DNA of 47,229 bases from JBMOPD01 sp049323615 (GTDB taxonomy: Bacteria > Bacillota > Desulfotomaculia > Desulfotomaculales > Desulfocucumaceae). The stretch lies in the NCBI GenBank assembly GCA_049323615.1, contig JBMOPD010000053.1, positions 1 through 47,229 of the forward strand, in the 5' to 3' direction. Each line of letters opens with the position of its first letter. Within the stretch, counting starts at the first letter, position 1. Of this stretch, positions 40,375 through 47,229 are shown one piece after another. The translations under genes were made by a program, and so were the position numbers. A model generated the notes under the pieces. That model made no database searches. It saw nothing but the letters and a program-made list of their open reading frames with translations, and had not been told where the DNA came from.

Positions 40375-41058
40375 TTACACAGACCACGGGGGCTTCATGA
40401 AGAAGTCAATGGGCATTATGCCGGCCCCTTCGCCCAGCGCCCGCCTGACTTGATCCTCCAGGTCCCTCTTTACGGCGGTGAATGCAACCGGCAGGCCGGT
40501 GATCCGGGCCACCCCGGAAACCGTTTCAAAACCGCCGAGGACGGTGTCCAGCCCGGTTTCCCTGCCCAGGTTGGCGTTGTTCACCAGCCCGGCCACTTTC
40601 AATCCCGAGGCCCCCTGGATATCGTTAATGTATTTTATGATGCCTTCCGGGTCCCTGGTAAAAGGCCGGCAGGTGTTGATCACAAACAGCATCTGGCATT
40701 CACTGTCCGGCAGCATTTCCCGGAACTGGCCCAGGGCAACGGCGCCCACGTCGTCCCCGCCCACATCAAACACTCCGGTTACTTCCCTGTCCTCGATAAC
40801 TCCCTTTATGGCCGGTGAAAGGGCCGGCAGGTCGGCAAAGGAAAACCTGCCCTCGGGGGAGACCACTTTCAGCCCCATCTCCTCCAGCTGCCGCCTGACC
40901 AGCCTGGTCCTGAAATAGGGGTTGATTATGTCGAGGTCCGCCAGGGCGGTTCTTTTTCCCCGGCGCATCAGGTTGAGGGCCAGGTTCACGGCCACTTCGG
41001 TTTTGCCGCTGCCCAGGCTGCCCGTGAAAATTGTTAATCTCTTCAGGCTGTCCAGCAT
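40375..41058 (-). CDS. P-loop ATP-binding protein (MinD/CobQ/ArsA-like)
   Basis: A 227-residue P-loop NTPase with a clear Walker A near the N-terminus (TIFTGSLGSGKTEVAVNLALNLMRRGK), switch I aspartates in TALADLDIINPYFRTR and a Walker-B-like GVFDVGGDDVGAVALG. A nucleotide-base motif LVNNANLGRETG follows. This type is often coded next to Kor/Vor operons in Clostridia; a maturation or electron-transfer support role is only suggested by this neighbourhood. No membrane segment is seen. Confidence 0.8.
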   Translation of the reverse strand: MLDSLKRLTIFTGSLGSGKTEVAVNLALNLMRRGKRTALADLDIINPYFRTRLVRRQLEEMGLKVVSPEGRFSFADLPALSPAIKGVIEDREVTGVFDVGGDDVGAVALGQFREMLPDSECQMLFVINTCRPFTRDPEGIIKYINDIQGASGLKVAGLVNNANLGRETGLDTVLGGFETVSGVARITGLPVAFTAVKRDLEDQVRRALGEGAGIMPIDFFMKPPWSV

Positions 41059-41207
41059 TAACCCTCACCACCGGGAGGCTTATACAAAAATCAAAGCCGG
41101 CTATTACCGGCAGGCATTACCCAGCGAAGCTATTTTTTCGACACCCGCTAAAGGAAATCCTTTTAAAACAGGAAGTTATTTTATTAAGAGGAAAACATGC
41201 TTTTAAG

Positions 41208-42035
41208 CTATTTCCGTCCCAGTTTGTCCAGGTAGTCCAGCACCCTGTTGGCCGATATGATTTTGGTCAGTGAATGCTTTTCCGTCAGTACATGCAGCGT
41301 TAACAGGATCACCAGGTATAAAACCTTTAATTTTAAATCAAAAAGCCAGACCGCCGCAACGCCCAGCACCGCCCCCAGGGCGTTGGATCCGGCGTCCCCC
41401 ATCATGGCCCTGGCCTTGAGGTCGGCCGGCAAGTAGGCCAGCAGGCCTCCGGCCACTAACGCCATGAATGCGGTCTCTTCCCTGAGGGGAAAGGCGGCCA
41501 GGATAACAGCGCCCAGGGCCAGGAAGCATTTGCCCGCCCGTCCGGGCCTGAGGTCCAGGAGGTTGATCATGTTCACCGACAGGGCCAGAACCAGTGCATT
41601 CAGCGGTATTAAGGGCCGGTCGCCGCCGGCTGCTGCCAGAAAGACCGCCAATATGCCGCCGGCCAGGGCCTTTATGGAACCCGTGGTCAGACGGCCCCGC
41701 AGGAGGCTTTTCATGTGCCCGGCCAATCCCTTGCACCGCCCGCAGCCCCATATGTCGTCCATCAGACCCAGGCAGGTGTAGCCGGAAAGGGCGAGCATGA
41801 AAACAACCGCCTTCCACTTCATGTCCCCGGGTAAAAACAAAATTGAAACGGTTACCACGGCCAGGCTGCTGATGAACAATACCACCCCGACACCGGTGGG
41901 GATCTCCTCACCCCTGAAATTTGGCCTCAGAAAACCTGCGCCACTTGCCATAACCAGTATTCCCGGCAGGACCAGGCGCACCGCCGCCCACCCGGCCAAA
42001 AAAAATAAAGCTGTCCAAATTATGACTTCAGGCAT
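41208..42035 (-). CDS. MraY/WecA-like glycosyl-1-phosphate transferase
   Basis: A 275-residue membrane protein of the polyprenyl-phosphate sugar-1-phosphate transferase family, about nine helices. The catalytic loop motifs are present: LGLMDDIWG (DD motif), LSVNMINLLDLRPGR (NxxNxxDG-like), and MMGDAGSNALGAVLG (GD-x-G-x). It is shorter than MraY (about 320) and lacks some loops, so the donor sugar is unclear. It overlaps the GT2 gene by 8 bp and follows steA and the SteB-like gene, suggesting a spore-coat or envelope polymer made with the division/sporulation machinery. Confidence 0.82.
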   Translation of the reverse strand: MPEVIIWTALFFLAGWAAVRLVLPGILVMASGAGFLRPNFRGEEIPTGVGVVLFISSLAVVTVSILFLPGDMKWKAVVFMLALSGYTCLGLMDDIWGCGRCKGLAGHMKSLLRGRLTTGSIKALAGGILAVFLAAAGGDRPLIPLNALVLALSVNMINLLDLRPGRAGKCFLALGAVILAAFPLREETAFMALVAGGLLAYLPADLKARAMMGDAGSNALGAVLGVAAVWLFDLKLKVLYLVILLTLHVLTEKHSLTKIISANRVLDYLDKLGRK

Positions 42036-42717
42036 TCCCGCACCCCGGCTTTTTCAGGGCCAGCAGCGCCATGGCCACGTGGCAGAACTGCCTCCCCCGG
42101 TGGATAAAACCTTTGATATCCCGGCCCGTTTCCCGGTGAGACATGTTGACCGGCACCTCGCTGATCCGGTATCCCTTCAGGCCGGCCCGGACGGTGAGGT
42201 CCACTTCCATTCCGTAGCCGCCGGCCAGGGGAAGGCAGTCGAGAAAGACGGCCCGCCGCATGGCCCGCTGGCCGGACAGGGGCGCTTCCACCAGCAGGCC
42301 GGTATAGTGCCTGATGCCCGCCCGGGCCAGTCCCTTGACCAGTCCAAAGCCGGACTTTTTGGGGGAGCTTGGAAAAACCGCCACGGTCATATCGGCCTCT
42401 CCACGTTTCACCGGCCCGATCAGCTTTTCGGCCTGGGCCGCGCTCCGGCCCAGGTCGGCGTCAAGCAGGACCAGTATTTCCCCTTTTACCAGGCCGGCCC
42501 CGGCAGTCAGGGCGCCGCCCTTGCCCCTGTTGGTGTTCAGCGCCATCACCTCCGCCCCGCTGTTCAGGGCGGCCCCGGCAGTCCTGTCCTTTGAGCCGTC
42601 GTCAATAACCAGCACCTGGATGACCCCCGGAATTCTCCATGCTGACCGGACAGTGTCGCCGATGGTTTTTTCCTCGTTGTACGCCGGGATCATCACAGTC
42701 ACGGATTTATCTGGCAT
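42028..42717 (-). CDS. Glycosyltransferase family 2
   Basis: A 229-residue GT-A fold enzyme. The nucleotide-sugar site is clear: VTVMIPAYNEEKTIGDTV at the start, VLVIDDGSKDRTA, and the metal-binding LVLLDADLGR (DxD) near residue 80. A later GGYGMEVDLTVRAG probably holds the catalytic base region. There are no membrane helices, so it works on the cytoplasmic side. It overlaps both neighbours and likely extends the lipid-linked sugar made by the MraY/WecA-like enzyme. Confidence 0.88.
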   Translation of the reverse strand: MPDKSVTVMIPAYNEEKTIGDTVRSAWRIPGVIQVLVIDDGSKDRTAGAALNSGAEVMALNTNRGKGGALTAGAGLVKGEILVLLDADLGRSAAQAEKLIGPVKRGEADMTVAVFPSSPKKSGFGLVKGLARAGIRHYTGLLVEAPLSGQRAMRRAVFLDCLPLAGGYGMEVDLTVRAGLKGYRISEVPVNMSHRETGRDIKGFIHRGRQFCHVAMALLALKKPGCGNA

Positions 42718-43591
42718 TTACGGGCACCCCGTTTTCCATGTCCGGCAAGAGCTTGCGGGCGGTGGACTTGATCCCGTACCAGCCGGGCTGGCCGGTCATG
42801 GCGTAGACCAGGGAGACCTGGCCCGGGATGGTGTCAATATTGTCGACGGTGGTGATTCCTTTTTTCTGGTAATCCCTCATGTACGAGTAGGCCACCCTGC
42901 TTTCTTCCACGCCGTATATATTTACCCGCCTCGACCGGAAACAGTCAATAATGGGATAATCAAGGTTTTCGGTATTTATCAGCCCTTTGTCCGGGCTTCC
43001 CCCGATAATCACCACGTCATCCACCGGATGCCCGTACCGGCCGCTGACCTTAAGGAGTTGCTCTCCCGCCAGGATATTAAGCGTCCGGGTTTCACCGGTC
43101 AGTATTGCCCTGGCTATTTCCTGCCCGATTTTAGCCGTGAGCTTTTTTTCATCCATGTCCGGCCAGTTCAGCTTTTTCAGCAGGGCATCCTTATCCCTCA
43201 TTTTGGCGCCGTTAAATACCGTGGTGGTCTGGATTGCCGCTCCGGCCATCTTCAAGGCGGCGATCATTTCATCGGGGGTAACGCACCCGGCAGTCTCTAT
43301 AATGGCTACGCTGCGCCCATTCAGTTTGCCGCCCAGCAGCTCCGGCAGCACCTGATACCCGAACTGCCTTTGAATGTTGTTGTCCATCTCCAGATTTCCC
43401 ACCCTGGCCAGGAGCGACTCATTTTTTTGTCTCAACAAATCCAGCTGTGACTCCAGCAGGCCGGTTAACTGCTGCTGCTGTTTGACCAGGGCATTATCTC
43501 CCGGCATGGCGCTGCCGATCAATATTCCCAGCCCCAGGGCCAGAAATACCGCCACCAGAGAAGCAATATGGTATTTCAGGTTGAAAAACAT
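42707..43591 (-). CDS. SteB/MctB-like (DUF3186) membrane-anchored protein
   Basis: A 294-residue protein with one N-terminal membrane helix (HIASLVAVFLALGLGILIGSAM), a coiled coil at about 35-70 (QQQQLTGLLESQLDLLRQKNESLL), then an extracytoplasmic alpha/beta domain. This is the layout of MctB, first described as a copper-related outer protein in mycobacteria, and of SteB, which works with SteA in corynebacterial cell division. Lying 26 bp after steA, the SteB-like reading is more fitting here. Confidence 0.83.
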   Translation of the reverse strand: MFFNLKYHIASLVAVFLALGLGILIGSAMPGDNALVKQQQQLTGLLESQLDLLRQKNESLLARVGNLEMDNNIQRQFGYQVLPELLGGKLNGRSVAIIETAGCVTPDEMIAALKMAGAAIQTTTVFNGAKMRDKDALLKKLNWPDMDEKKLTAKIGQEIARAILTGETRTLNILAGEQLLKVSGRYGHPVDDVVIIGGSPDKGLINTENLDYPIIDCFRSRRVNIYGVEESRVAYSYMRDYQKKGITTVDNIDTIPGQVSLVYAMTGQPGWYGIKSTARKLLPDMENGVPVNAR

Positions 43592-43616
43592 TATTCACCA
43601 GACACCTTCCCGGACC

Positions 43617-44738
43617 TTATAAACCAAAAAGAACTTTGCACCGCAAATACAGCAGTTTCAGAATTTGCCGGATGGGGGGGGAAAGCACGGCCACCAGCGC
43701 CGCCGGAATAAGGGCCGCCAGCACTATCTGGGCCAGGTGCCGGGCTTTAACCCTGCTTTTGTACAGCCTGCTGACCCCCTTGGCGTCAACCAGCACCGAA
43801 CCGACCTTCAACCTGACCAGGAATGTGCTGGCCATTCCTTTTCTGCCCTTTTCCAGAAAGTCATGTATGTTTGAGTGGGACCCCACCAGCACTATCAATT
43901 CCGCTCCCATTTCATAGGTCAGCAGCATGGCAATGTCTTCGCTGGTCCCCGGCGCGGCGAAAACCGCCGACTCCAGGCCCAGTTTTTTTACCCTCTCCAG
44001 GCCGGGCGAATTGCCGTCACTGTATGCGTGGGTAACCAGTTCGGCCCCGCAAAAAAGGGCAGTGTCGGAAACACTGTCCATGTCCCCGACGATCAAGTCG
44101 GGCCTGTAGCCGGACTCCAAAAGGGCGTCGGCCCCCCCGTCAACTCCGACCAGCAGGGGCCTCATCTCTTCAACGTATGATTTTATGACACTGAGGTCTT
44201 CCTTGTAGTTCTGGCCCCTTACCACGATGAGCACGTGCCGGTCCTGAACAGGGGTTTTCAGTTCTGGTAATTTGTACGCTCCGCTGATCAGTCCGATTTC
44301 ATTACGGGCATACTCCAGGGTATTGGAGACGAAATCGCACAGCACTTCCTTCATATTTTCCTTCAGCCTGTCCATTCTGTCCCTGACTTCCTCAACGGTG
44401 AGCGCCTCCCCGGCGGCAATCACCTTTTTCCCGGACAGCACGCGGCCGCCTGAAATTTCTATGGTCTGGCCGTCCTTGACCAGGTCCATGATCTCCCCGC
44501 CCACGTTGTCTACCAGCACAACCCCCGATGATACCAGGGTATGGGGTCCCCTGTTGGGATACTTGTCGCTGATGGAGGGCGACGCGTTGATAACCGCCTT
44601 CACTTTTGCTTCCAGCAGGGCATGGGCGGCCACATCGTCCAGTTCCCTGTGATCGATAACCGCGATTTCCCCCGGCTGAAGGCGCCGAACCAGAATTTTG
44701 GTGGCTTTACCGACCCTGGCTGTACCCCTGATACCCAC
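43617..44738 (-). CDS. steA: SteA-like cytokinetic ring protein
   Basis: A 373-residue protein similar to SteA. An N-terminal domain (RLQPGEIAVIDHRELDDVAAHALLEAKVKAVINA) is followed by a thiamin-pyrophosphokinase-like domain (PLLVGVDGGADALLESGYRPDLIVGDMDSVSD) and a single C-terminal membrane helix near residue 335. In Corynebacterium SteA and SteB act at the septum with cell-wall enzymes. The start is a GTG with GGAGG eight bases upstream. It lies directly downstream of spo0A but is separated from it by a terminator. Confidence 0.85.
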   Translation of the reverse strand: MGIRGTARVGKATKILVRRLQPGEIAVIDHRELDDVAAHALLEAKVKAVINASPSISDKYPNRGPHTLVSSGVVLVDNVGGEIMDLVKDGQTIEISGGRVLSGKKVIAAGEALTVEEVRDRMDRLKENMKEVLCDFVSNTLEYARNEIGLISGAYKLPELKTPVQDRHVLIVVRGQNYKEDLSVIKSYVEEMRPLLVGVDGGADALLESGYRPDLIVGDMDSVSDTALFCGAELVTHAYSDGNSPGLERVKKLGLESAVFAAPGTSEDIAMLLTYEMGAELIVLVGSHSNIHDFLEKGRKGMASTFLVRLKVGSVLVDAKGVSRLYKSRVKARHLAQIVLAALIPAALVAVLSPPIRQILKLLYLRCKVLFGL

Positions 44739-44760
44739 TTTAAAAACCTCCGGTATGATA

Positions 44761-44784
44761 AAAACCTGACCGGAGCCAGGTTTT
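44761..44784. repeat. Inverted repeat upstream of steA
   Basis: AAAACCTG (44761-44768) and CAGGTTTT (44777-44784) form an 8-bp stem around an 8-base loop, 23 bases upstream of the steA start. It may be part of the spo0A terminator region or a leader structure of steA. Confidence 0.5.
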
Positions 44785-44805
44785 AAAAAAAGGGCGAAAT
44801 TCGCC
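44785..44805 (-). terminator. Intrinsic terminator after spo0A
   Basis: On the minus strand GGCG(A)...CGCC (44805-44793, extendable by AA/TT) is followed by C and seven T (44791-44785). It lies about 100 bases after the spo0A stop. Confidence 0.75.
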
Positions 44806-44887
44806 TTTACTTATGGAAGTCTTTTGTTTGCCTGCCCCGGTTATATAGTATACCGGAAAACGGCGTCAATCATGCAAAAACGGGATA

Positions 44888-44904
44888 ACCCCCAATCCCA
44901 ATCC
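44888..44904 (-). repeat. Short intergenic repeat, copy 3
   Basis: Directly after the spo0A stop codon the minus strand reads GGATTGGGATTGGGGG, like the copies at 15172-15188 and 35225-35244. Confidence 0.6.
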
Positions 44905-45675
44905 TTAACTCACCTTGGCCTCTATTCTCAGCTTGTCCGCCACCATGGCGATGAATTCCGAATTGGTGGGCTTGCCCCGCTCCAGGTTGATGGTGTAGCC
45001 GAAGAACTTGGTCATCATTTCCACGTTGCCCCGGTCCCAGGCCAGCTCAATGGCGTGCCTGATGGCCCTTTCCACCCTGCTGGGTGTGGTCTGGTACTTC
45101 TGGGCGATCATCGGATACAGCTCCTTGGTGACGGCTCCCAGAAGGTTTATTTCGTTAATTACCATCAATATGGCGTCCCTTAAATAGTGATAACCCTTGA
45201 TGTGGGCCGGCACTCCCATCTCATGTATGATATTGGTGACCGCCACATCCAGGTTTTTCGGCTTGACGGTGGAAATGTACTGGGTGACATTTATACCGTC
45301 GGACAATTGCCTGATCCTTGCCGCCAGCACCGAAAAGTCAAAGGGCTTAAGTATGTAATAGTCCGCTCCCAGTTCCACCGCCCGCTGGGTTACAGATTCC
45401 TGGCCGAATGCGGTAAGCATGATTACCCTTGGCCTGTTGGCGACGTACCCGGTGGCCAGTTTTTCCAGCACACCGATGCCGTCCAGGTGCGGCATAATGA
45501 TATCCAGCACAACAATGTCCGGGCTGTGCTTTTCAATCAGTTCAAGCGCCTCAAGCCCGTTATTGGCAACACCAGCCAGTATTAAATCATCCTGTTGGTT
45601 GATAAATTCCTTAAGCAGTTCACAGAATTCCCTGTTGTCGTCTGCGATCACCAGCTTGATCTGCTTGCGCATCAT
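44905..45675 (-). CDS. spo0A: Sporulation master regulator Spo0A
   Basis: A 256-residue response regulator. The receiver domain has the acidic pocket DD at residues 12-13, the phosphorylated aspartate D58 in VVLDIIMP, the threonine in MLTAFGQ and the lysine in ILKPFDF. The C-terminal DNA-binding domain is the Spo0A type: VTNIIHEMGVPAHIKGYHYLRDAI, then PSRVERAIRHAIELAWDRG and SEFIAMVADKLR. It commits the cell to sporulation on phosphorylation by the phosphorelay or sensor kinases. It lies 146 bp after spoIVB, as in other spore formers, and has its own sigma-H-type promoter. Confidence 0.97.
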   Translation of the reverse strand: MMRKQIKLVIADDNREFCELLKEFINQQDDLILAGVANNGLEALELIEKHSPDIVVLDIIMPHLDGIGVLEKLATGYVANRPRVIMLTAFGQESVTQRAVELGADYYILKPFDFSVLAARIRQLSDGINVTQYISTVKPKNLDVAVTNIIHEMGVPAHIKGYHYLRDAILMVINEINLLGAVTKELYPMIAQKYQTTPSRVERAIRHAIELAWDRGNVEMMTKFFGYTINLERGKPTNSEFIAMVADKLRIEAKVS

Positions 45676-45733
45676 CTAAATTCCCGCCTCCTAATCGTCT
45701 TTTTCAAGAAAGGTACATATATCCAGTACCGTT

Positions 45734-45762
45734 ACATTCGACGGTCAATTGAGATTTCCTTC
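45734..45762 (-). promoter_or_regulatory. Sigma-H promoter of spo0A with overlapping 0A-box
   Basis: The minus strand reads GAAGGAAAT (45762-45754), 11 bases, GTCGAATGT (45742-45734), matching the Bacillus sigma-H consensus RNAGGAWWW-N11/12-RNNGAATWW except one base. Transcription would start about 55 bases before the spo0A ATG. CGTCGAA (45743-45737) within the -10 region is a six-of-seven match to the Spo0A binding box TGTCGAA, so Spo0A could bind at its own promoter. Confidence 0.75.
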
Positions 45763-45821
45763 CGGCATTGTAAAAAGTTTTAAAATGAAGGGCAAAAAAA
45801 TAAAGACACAAAGGCCTCATA

Positions 45822-47006
45822 TTATGAAACTTTTTGTAGTTTTTTGTCAGCCGTCATCAGCCCGGCCTCCCTGATCATCCACTCTGCCGGAACGCCGTAG
45901 CCGCACTGCGGGTCGTTGATAAATACATGGGTTACCACTCCGACCAGCATTCCATTCTGGATGATCGGGCTGCCGCTCATCCCCTGGATAATCCCCCCGG
46001 TGTTTTTTATCAGTTCCGGATCGTTTACCTTCAGGATCATACCTTTGCCCTGGTTGTTCCAGGGGTAAAATATTTCAAGTATTTCCGCCGAGTATTTTTT
46101 TATCTCGGTCCCGTCAATCACTGTCAGTATCTCCGCCGGTCCCTTTTTGATCTGGTAACTTAAAGCCACCGGCACCGGCTCCTTGTAAAAAGGGTTCTCC
46201 AGGGGGTTTTTCAGCTGGCCGAAAATACCGTAACGGCTGTTTTTTTCTATTTCTCCCGTAAGCTCTCCATCTTCTATAAACGTACCGATTTTTTCACCGG
46301 GCTGGCCTCTTTTTCCCCGATGGATTCCCCTTATGCTGGCTTCCACAATTTTACCGTCACTGAGGTCTATCCCCTTGGCCGTGTCCACGTCCGTGATAAT
46401 ATGGCCCAGGGCGCCGTATCTACCGCTTTCAGGGTGATAAAAACTGATCGTGCCCACTCCGGAGGCCGTATCCCTCACGTAAAGCCCCACCCGGGGGCGC
46501 CCTGTTTCCATGCACTTCACTACCCTGACCCTGGCCTTGAATATTTTGGCCCCTCTTTTTACTTCCAGTTCCACGTCTTTCTGGTTGTTTCCCAGTATTG
46601 CAATTTCATTTCTCAGTTGAACTTCACTTGCTACCTTCTTGCCGTTGATGCCCAGTATCAGATCGCCAATCTTTATCCCGGCCTCCTCGGCCGGATTGAG
46701 CCGGTTTCCCGATTCATCGAGAATATCGGACATGCCTACCACAATGATGCCTTTGGAGTGCATTACAATACCTATGGACTGCCCGCCCGGAATGACTTTA
46801 ACCTGGGAAATTACATTGACAGACAACTTTTTGTTTAAGAAACCGTGACCTGCAAATATGTCCAGCCTGACCGGATCCCCGACGTTAACTGTTAATCCCT
46901 GAAGCATACCAAATGTTATGGCGGAATAACTCCAAAAACAAAAAATTACTGCCAGACAAACAAATAAAAGCATAAATAATATACTCCGGCAGCTTTCTTT
47001 CTCCAA
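45822..47006 (-). CDS. spoIVB: SpoIVB serine peptidase
   Basis: A 394-residue forespore protein that signals to the mother cell to process pro-sigma-K. It has an N-terminal membrane helix (SILFMLLFVCLAVIFCFWSYSAI), a PDZ domain at about residues 95-165 (EEAGIKIGDLILGINGKKVASEV), and the SpoIVB peptidase domain with histidine in YGALGHIITDVDT and the active serine in QGMSGSPIIQNGMLVGVVTH. Length is close to the Bacillus protein (about 425). The start is a TTG with a G-rich ribosome site. It precedes spo0A in the standard spoIVB-spo0A order. Confidence 0.95.
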   Translation of the reverse strand: MEKESCRSILFMLLFVCLAVIFCFWSYSAITFGMLQGLTVNVGDPVRLDIFAGHGFLNKKLSVNVISQVKVIPGGQSIGIVMHSKGIIVVGMSDILDESGNRLNPAEEAGIKIGDLILGINGKKVASEVQLRNEIAILGNNQKDVELEVKRGAKIFKARVRVVKCMETGRPRVGLYVRDTASGVGTISFYHPESGRYGALGHIITDVDTAKGIDLSDGKIVEASIRGIHRGKRGQPGEKIGTFIEDGELTGEIEKNSRYGIFGQLKNPLENPFYKEPVPVALSYQIKKGPAEILTVIDGTEIKKYSAEILEIFYPWNNQGKGMILKVNDPELIKNTGGIIQGMSGSPIIQNGMLVGVVTHVFINDPQCGYGVPAEWMIREAGLMTADKKLQKVS

Positions 47007-47181
47007 TAATCACCCCCCCTTTTTTAAATCACCGCAAATATTTTGCTTACTGTTAAGATTTCCATTTTGCATTGAATTTATTCTGACTAAATGTGTTTTA
47101 CATTACCATATTCAATGTTTATATCATTTTCTTAAACTTGTCATTATTTTCATTGTTTTATGCGGTATATTTAAAAAAAAT

Positions 47182-47205
47182 AAAAAAAGCCGCCCTTGCG
47201 GGCGG
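47182..47205 (-). terminator. Intrinsic terminator of a gene beyond the window
   Basis: CCGCCC (47190-47195) and GGGCGG (47200-47205) pair around TTGC, and the minus strand continues with seven T (47188-47182). It should end a minus-strand gene to the right, outside the window (recN is the usual neighbour of spoIVB). The right arm merges into the G run at the end. The 170 bases between this hairpin and spoIVB are AT-rich and probably hold the spoIVB promoter, but no certain match was found. Confidence 0.6.
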
Positions 47206-47229
47206 GGGGGGGGGGGGGGCGGCCGGGGG

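Noticed and set aside
47040..47170. Sigma-F/sigma-G promoter before spoIVB
   Set aside because: A GCATA about 16 bases before a partial -10 exists, but the -10 match lacks the needed GG, so I do not claim it.

Overview
The window looks like chromosome of a spore-forming, anaerobic, fairly GC-rich member of the Clostridia. The Desulfotomaculum/Pelotomaculum type of Peptococcaceae is the best guess, inferred from gene content only. It carries spo0A, spoIVB, the spoIIAA-spoIIAB-sigF operon, spoIIM, spoVA genes and dacF. With these are ferredoxin-linked and Fe-S enzymes typical of fermentative or syntrophic anaerobes: a four-subunit 2-oxoacid:ferredoxin oxidoreductase, a 4-hydroxybutyryl-CoA-dehydratase-like protein and acyl-CoA dehydratase activase proteins. 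Most genes lie on the minus strand; a few accessory genes lie on the plus strand.

Read from high to low coordinates, the minus strand follows an old Firmicute sporulation and housekeeping order: spoIVB, spo0A, steA, steB-like, two glycosyl/phosphoglycosyl transferases (47.0-41.2 kb); a P-loop ATPase, the oxoacid oxidoreductase operon, an M20 peptidase and two less-known genes (41.1-34.5 kb); spoIIM and a YqzK-like gene (34.1-33.2 kb); xerD, deoB, pdp (21.8-18.4 kb); dacF (16.4-15.2 kb); spoIIAA-spoIIAB-sigF, dodecin, spoVAE, spoVAF (7.6-3.3 kb); and three acyl-CoA dehydratase activase family genes (3.2-0.1 kb). In Bacillus subtilis spoIIM-fur-yqzK-xerD-drm-pupG-dacF-spoIIAA-spoIIAB-sigF-spoVA are nearly contiguous. 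Here the same backbone is broken by three accessory blocks.

Block A (33-22 kb) holds a DUF362 ferredoxin, a metallo-beta-lactamase remnant, a fluoride riboswitch driving a dynamin-like GTPase, a ChrB-like protein, a cation/proton antiporter, an MFS transporter, a TauE/SafE permease + PadR regulator + tungstate-binding-like protein, two crcB fluoride channel genes and two universal stress proteins. Block B (16.5-18.3 kb) holds a 40-residue membrane peptide gene and a 4-hydroxybutyryl-CoA-dehydratase-like enzyme with a possible sigma-54 promoter. Block C (15.0-7.8 kb) is a catabolic operon: racemase, FAD oxidase, Na+/solute symporter, two 2Fe-2S proteins and an FAD/NAD oxidoreductase. It is preceded by a near-perfect sigma-54 promoter and by the gene of a sigma-54 activator.

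The most striking items are the fluoride riboswitch placed directly before a membrane-remodelling GTPase rather than a fluoride exporter, and the tungstate/molybdate-binding-type protein that has lost its export signal and sits behind a PadR regulator. Also notable is the sigma-54-controlled amino-acid-type catabolic block inserted between dacF and spoIIAA. Three gene remnants (YueI-like, MBL-fold, SanA-like) sit in or beside the accessory regions. No tRNA, rRNA, CRISPR array or insertion sequence was seen.
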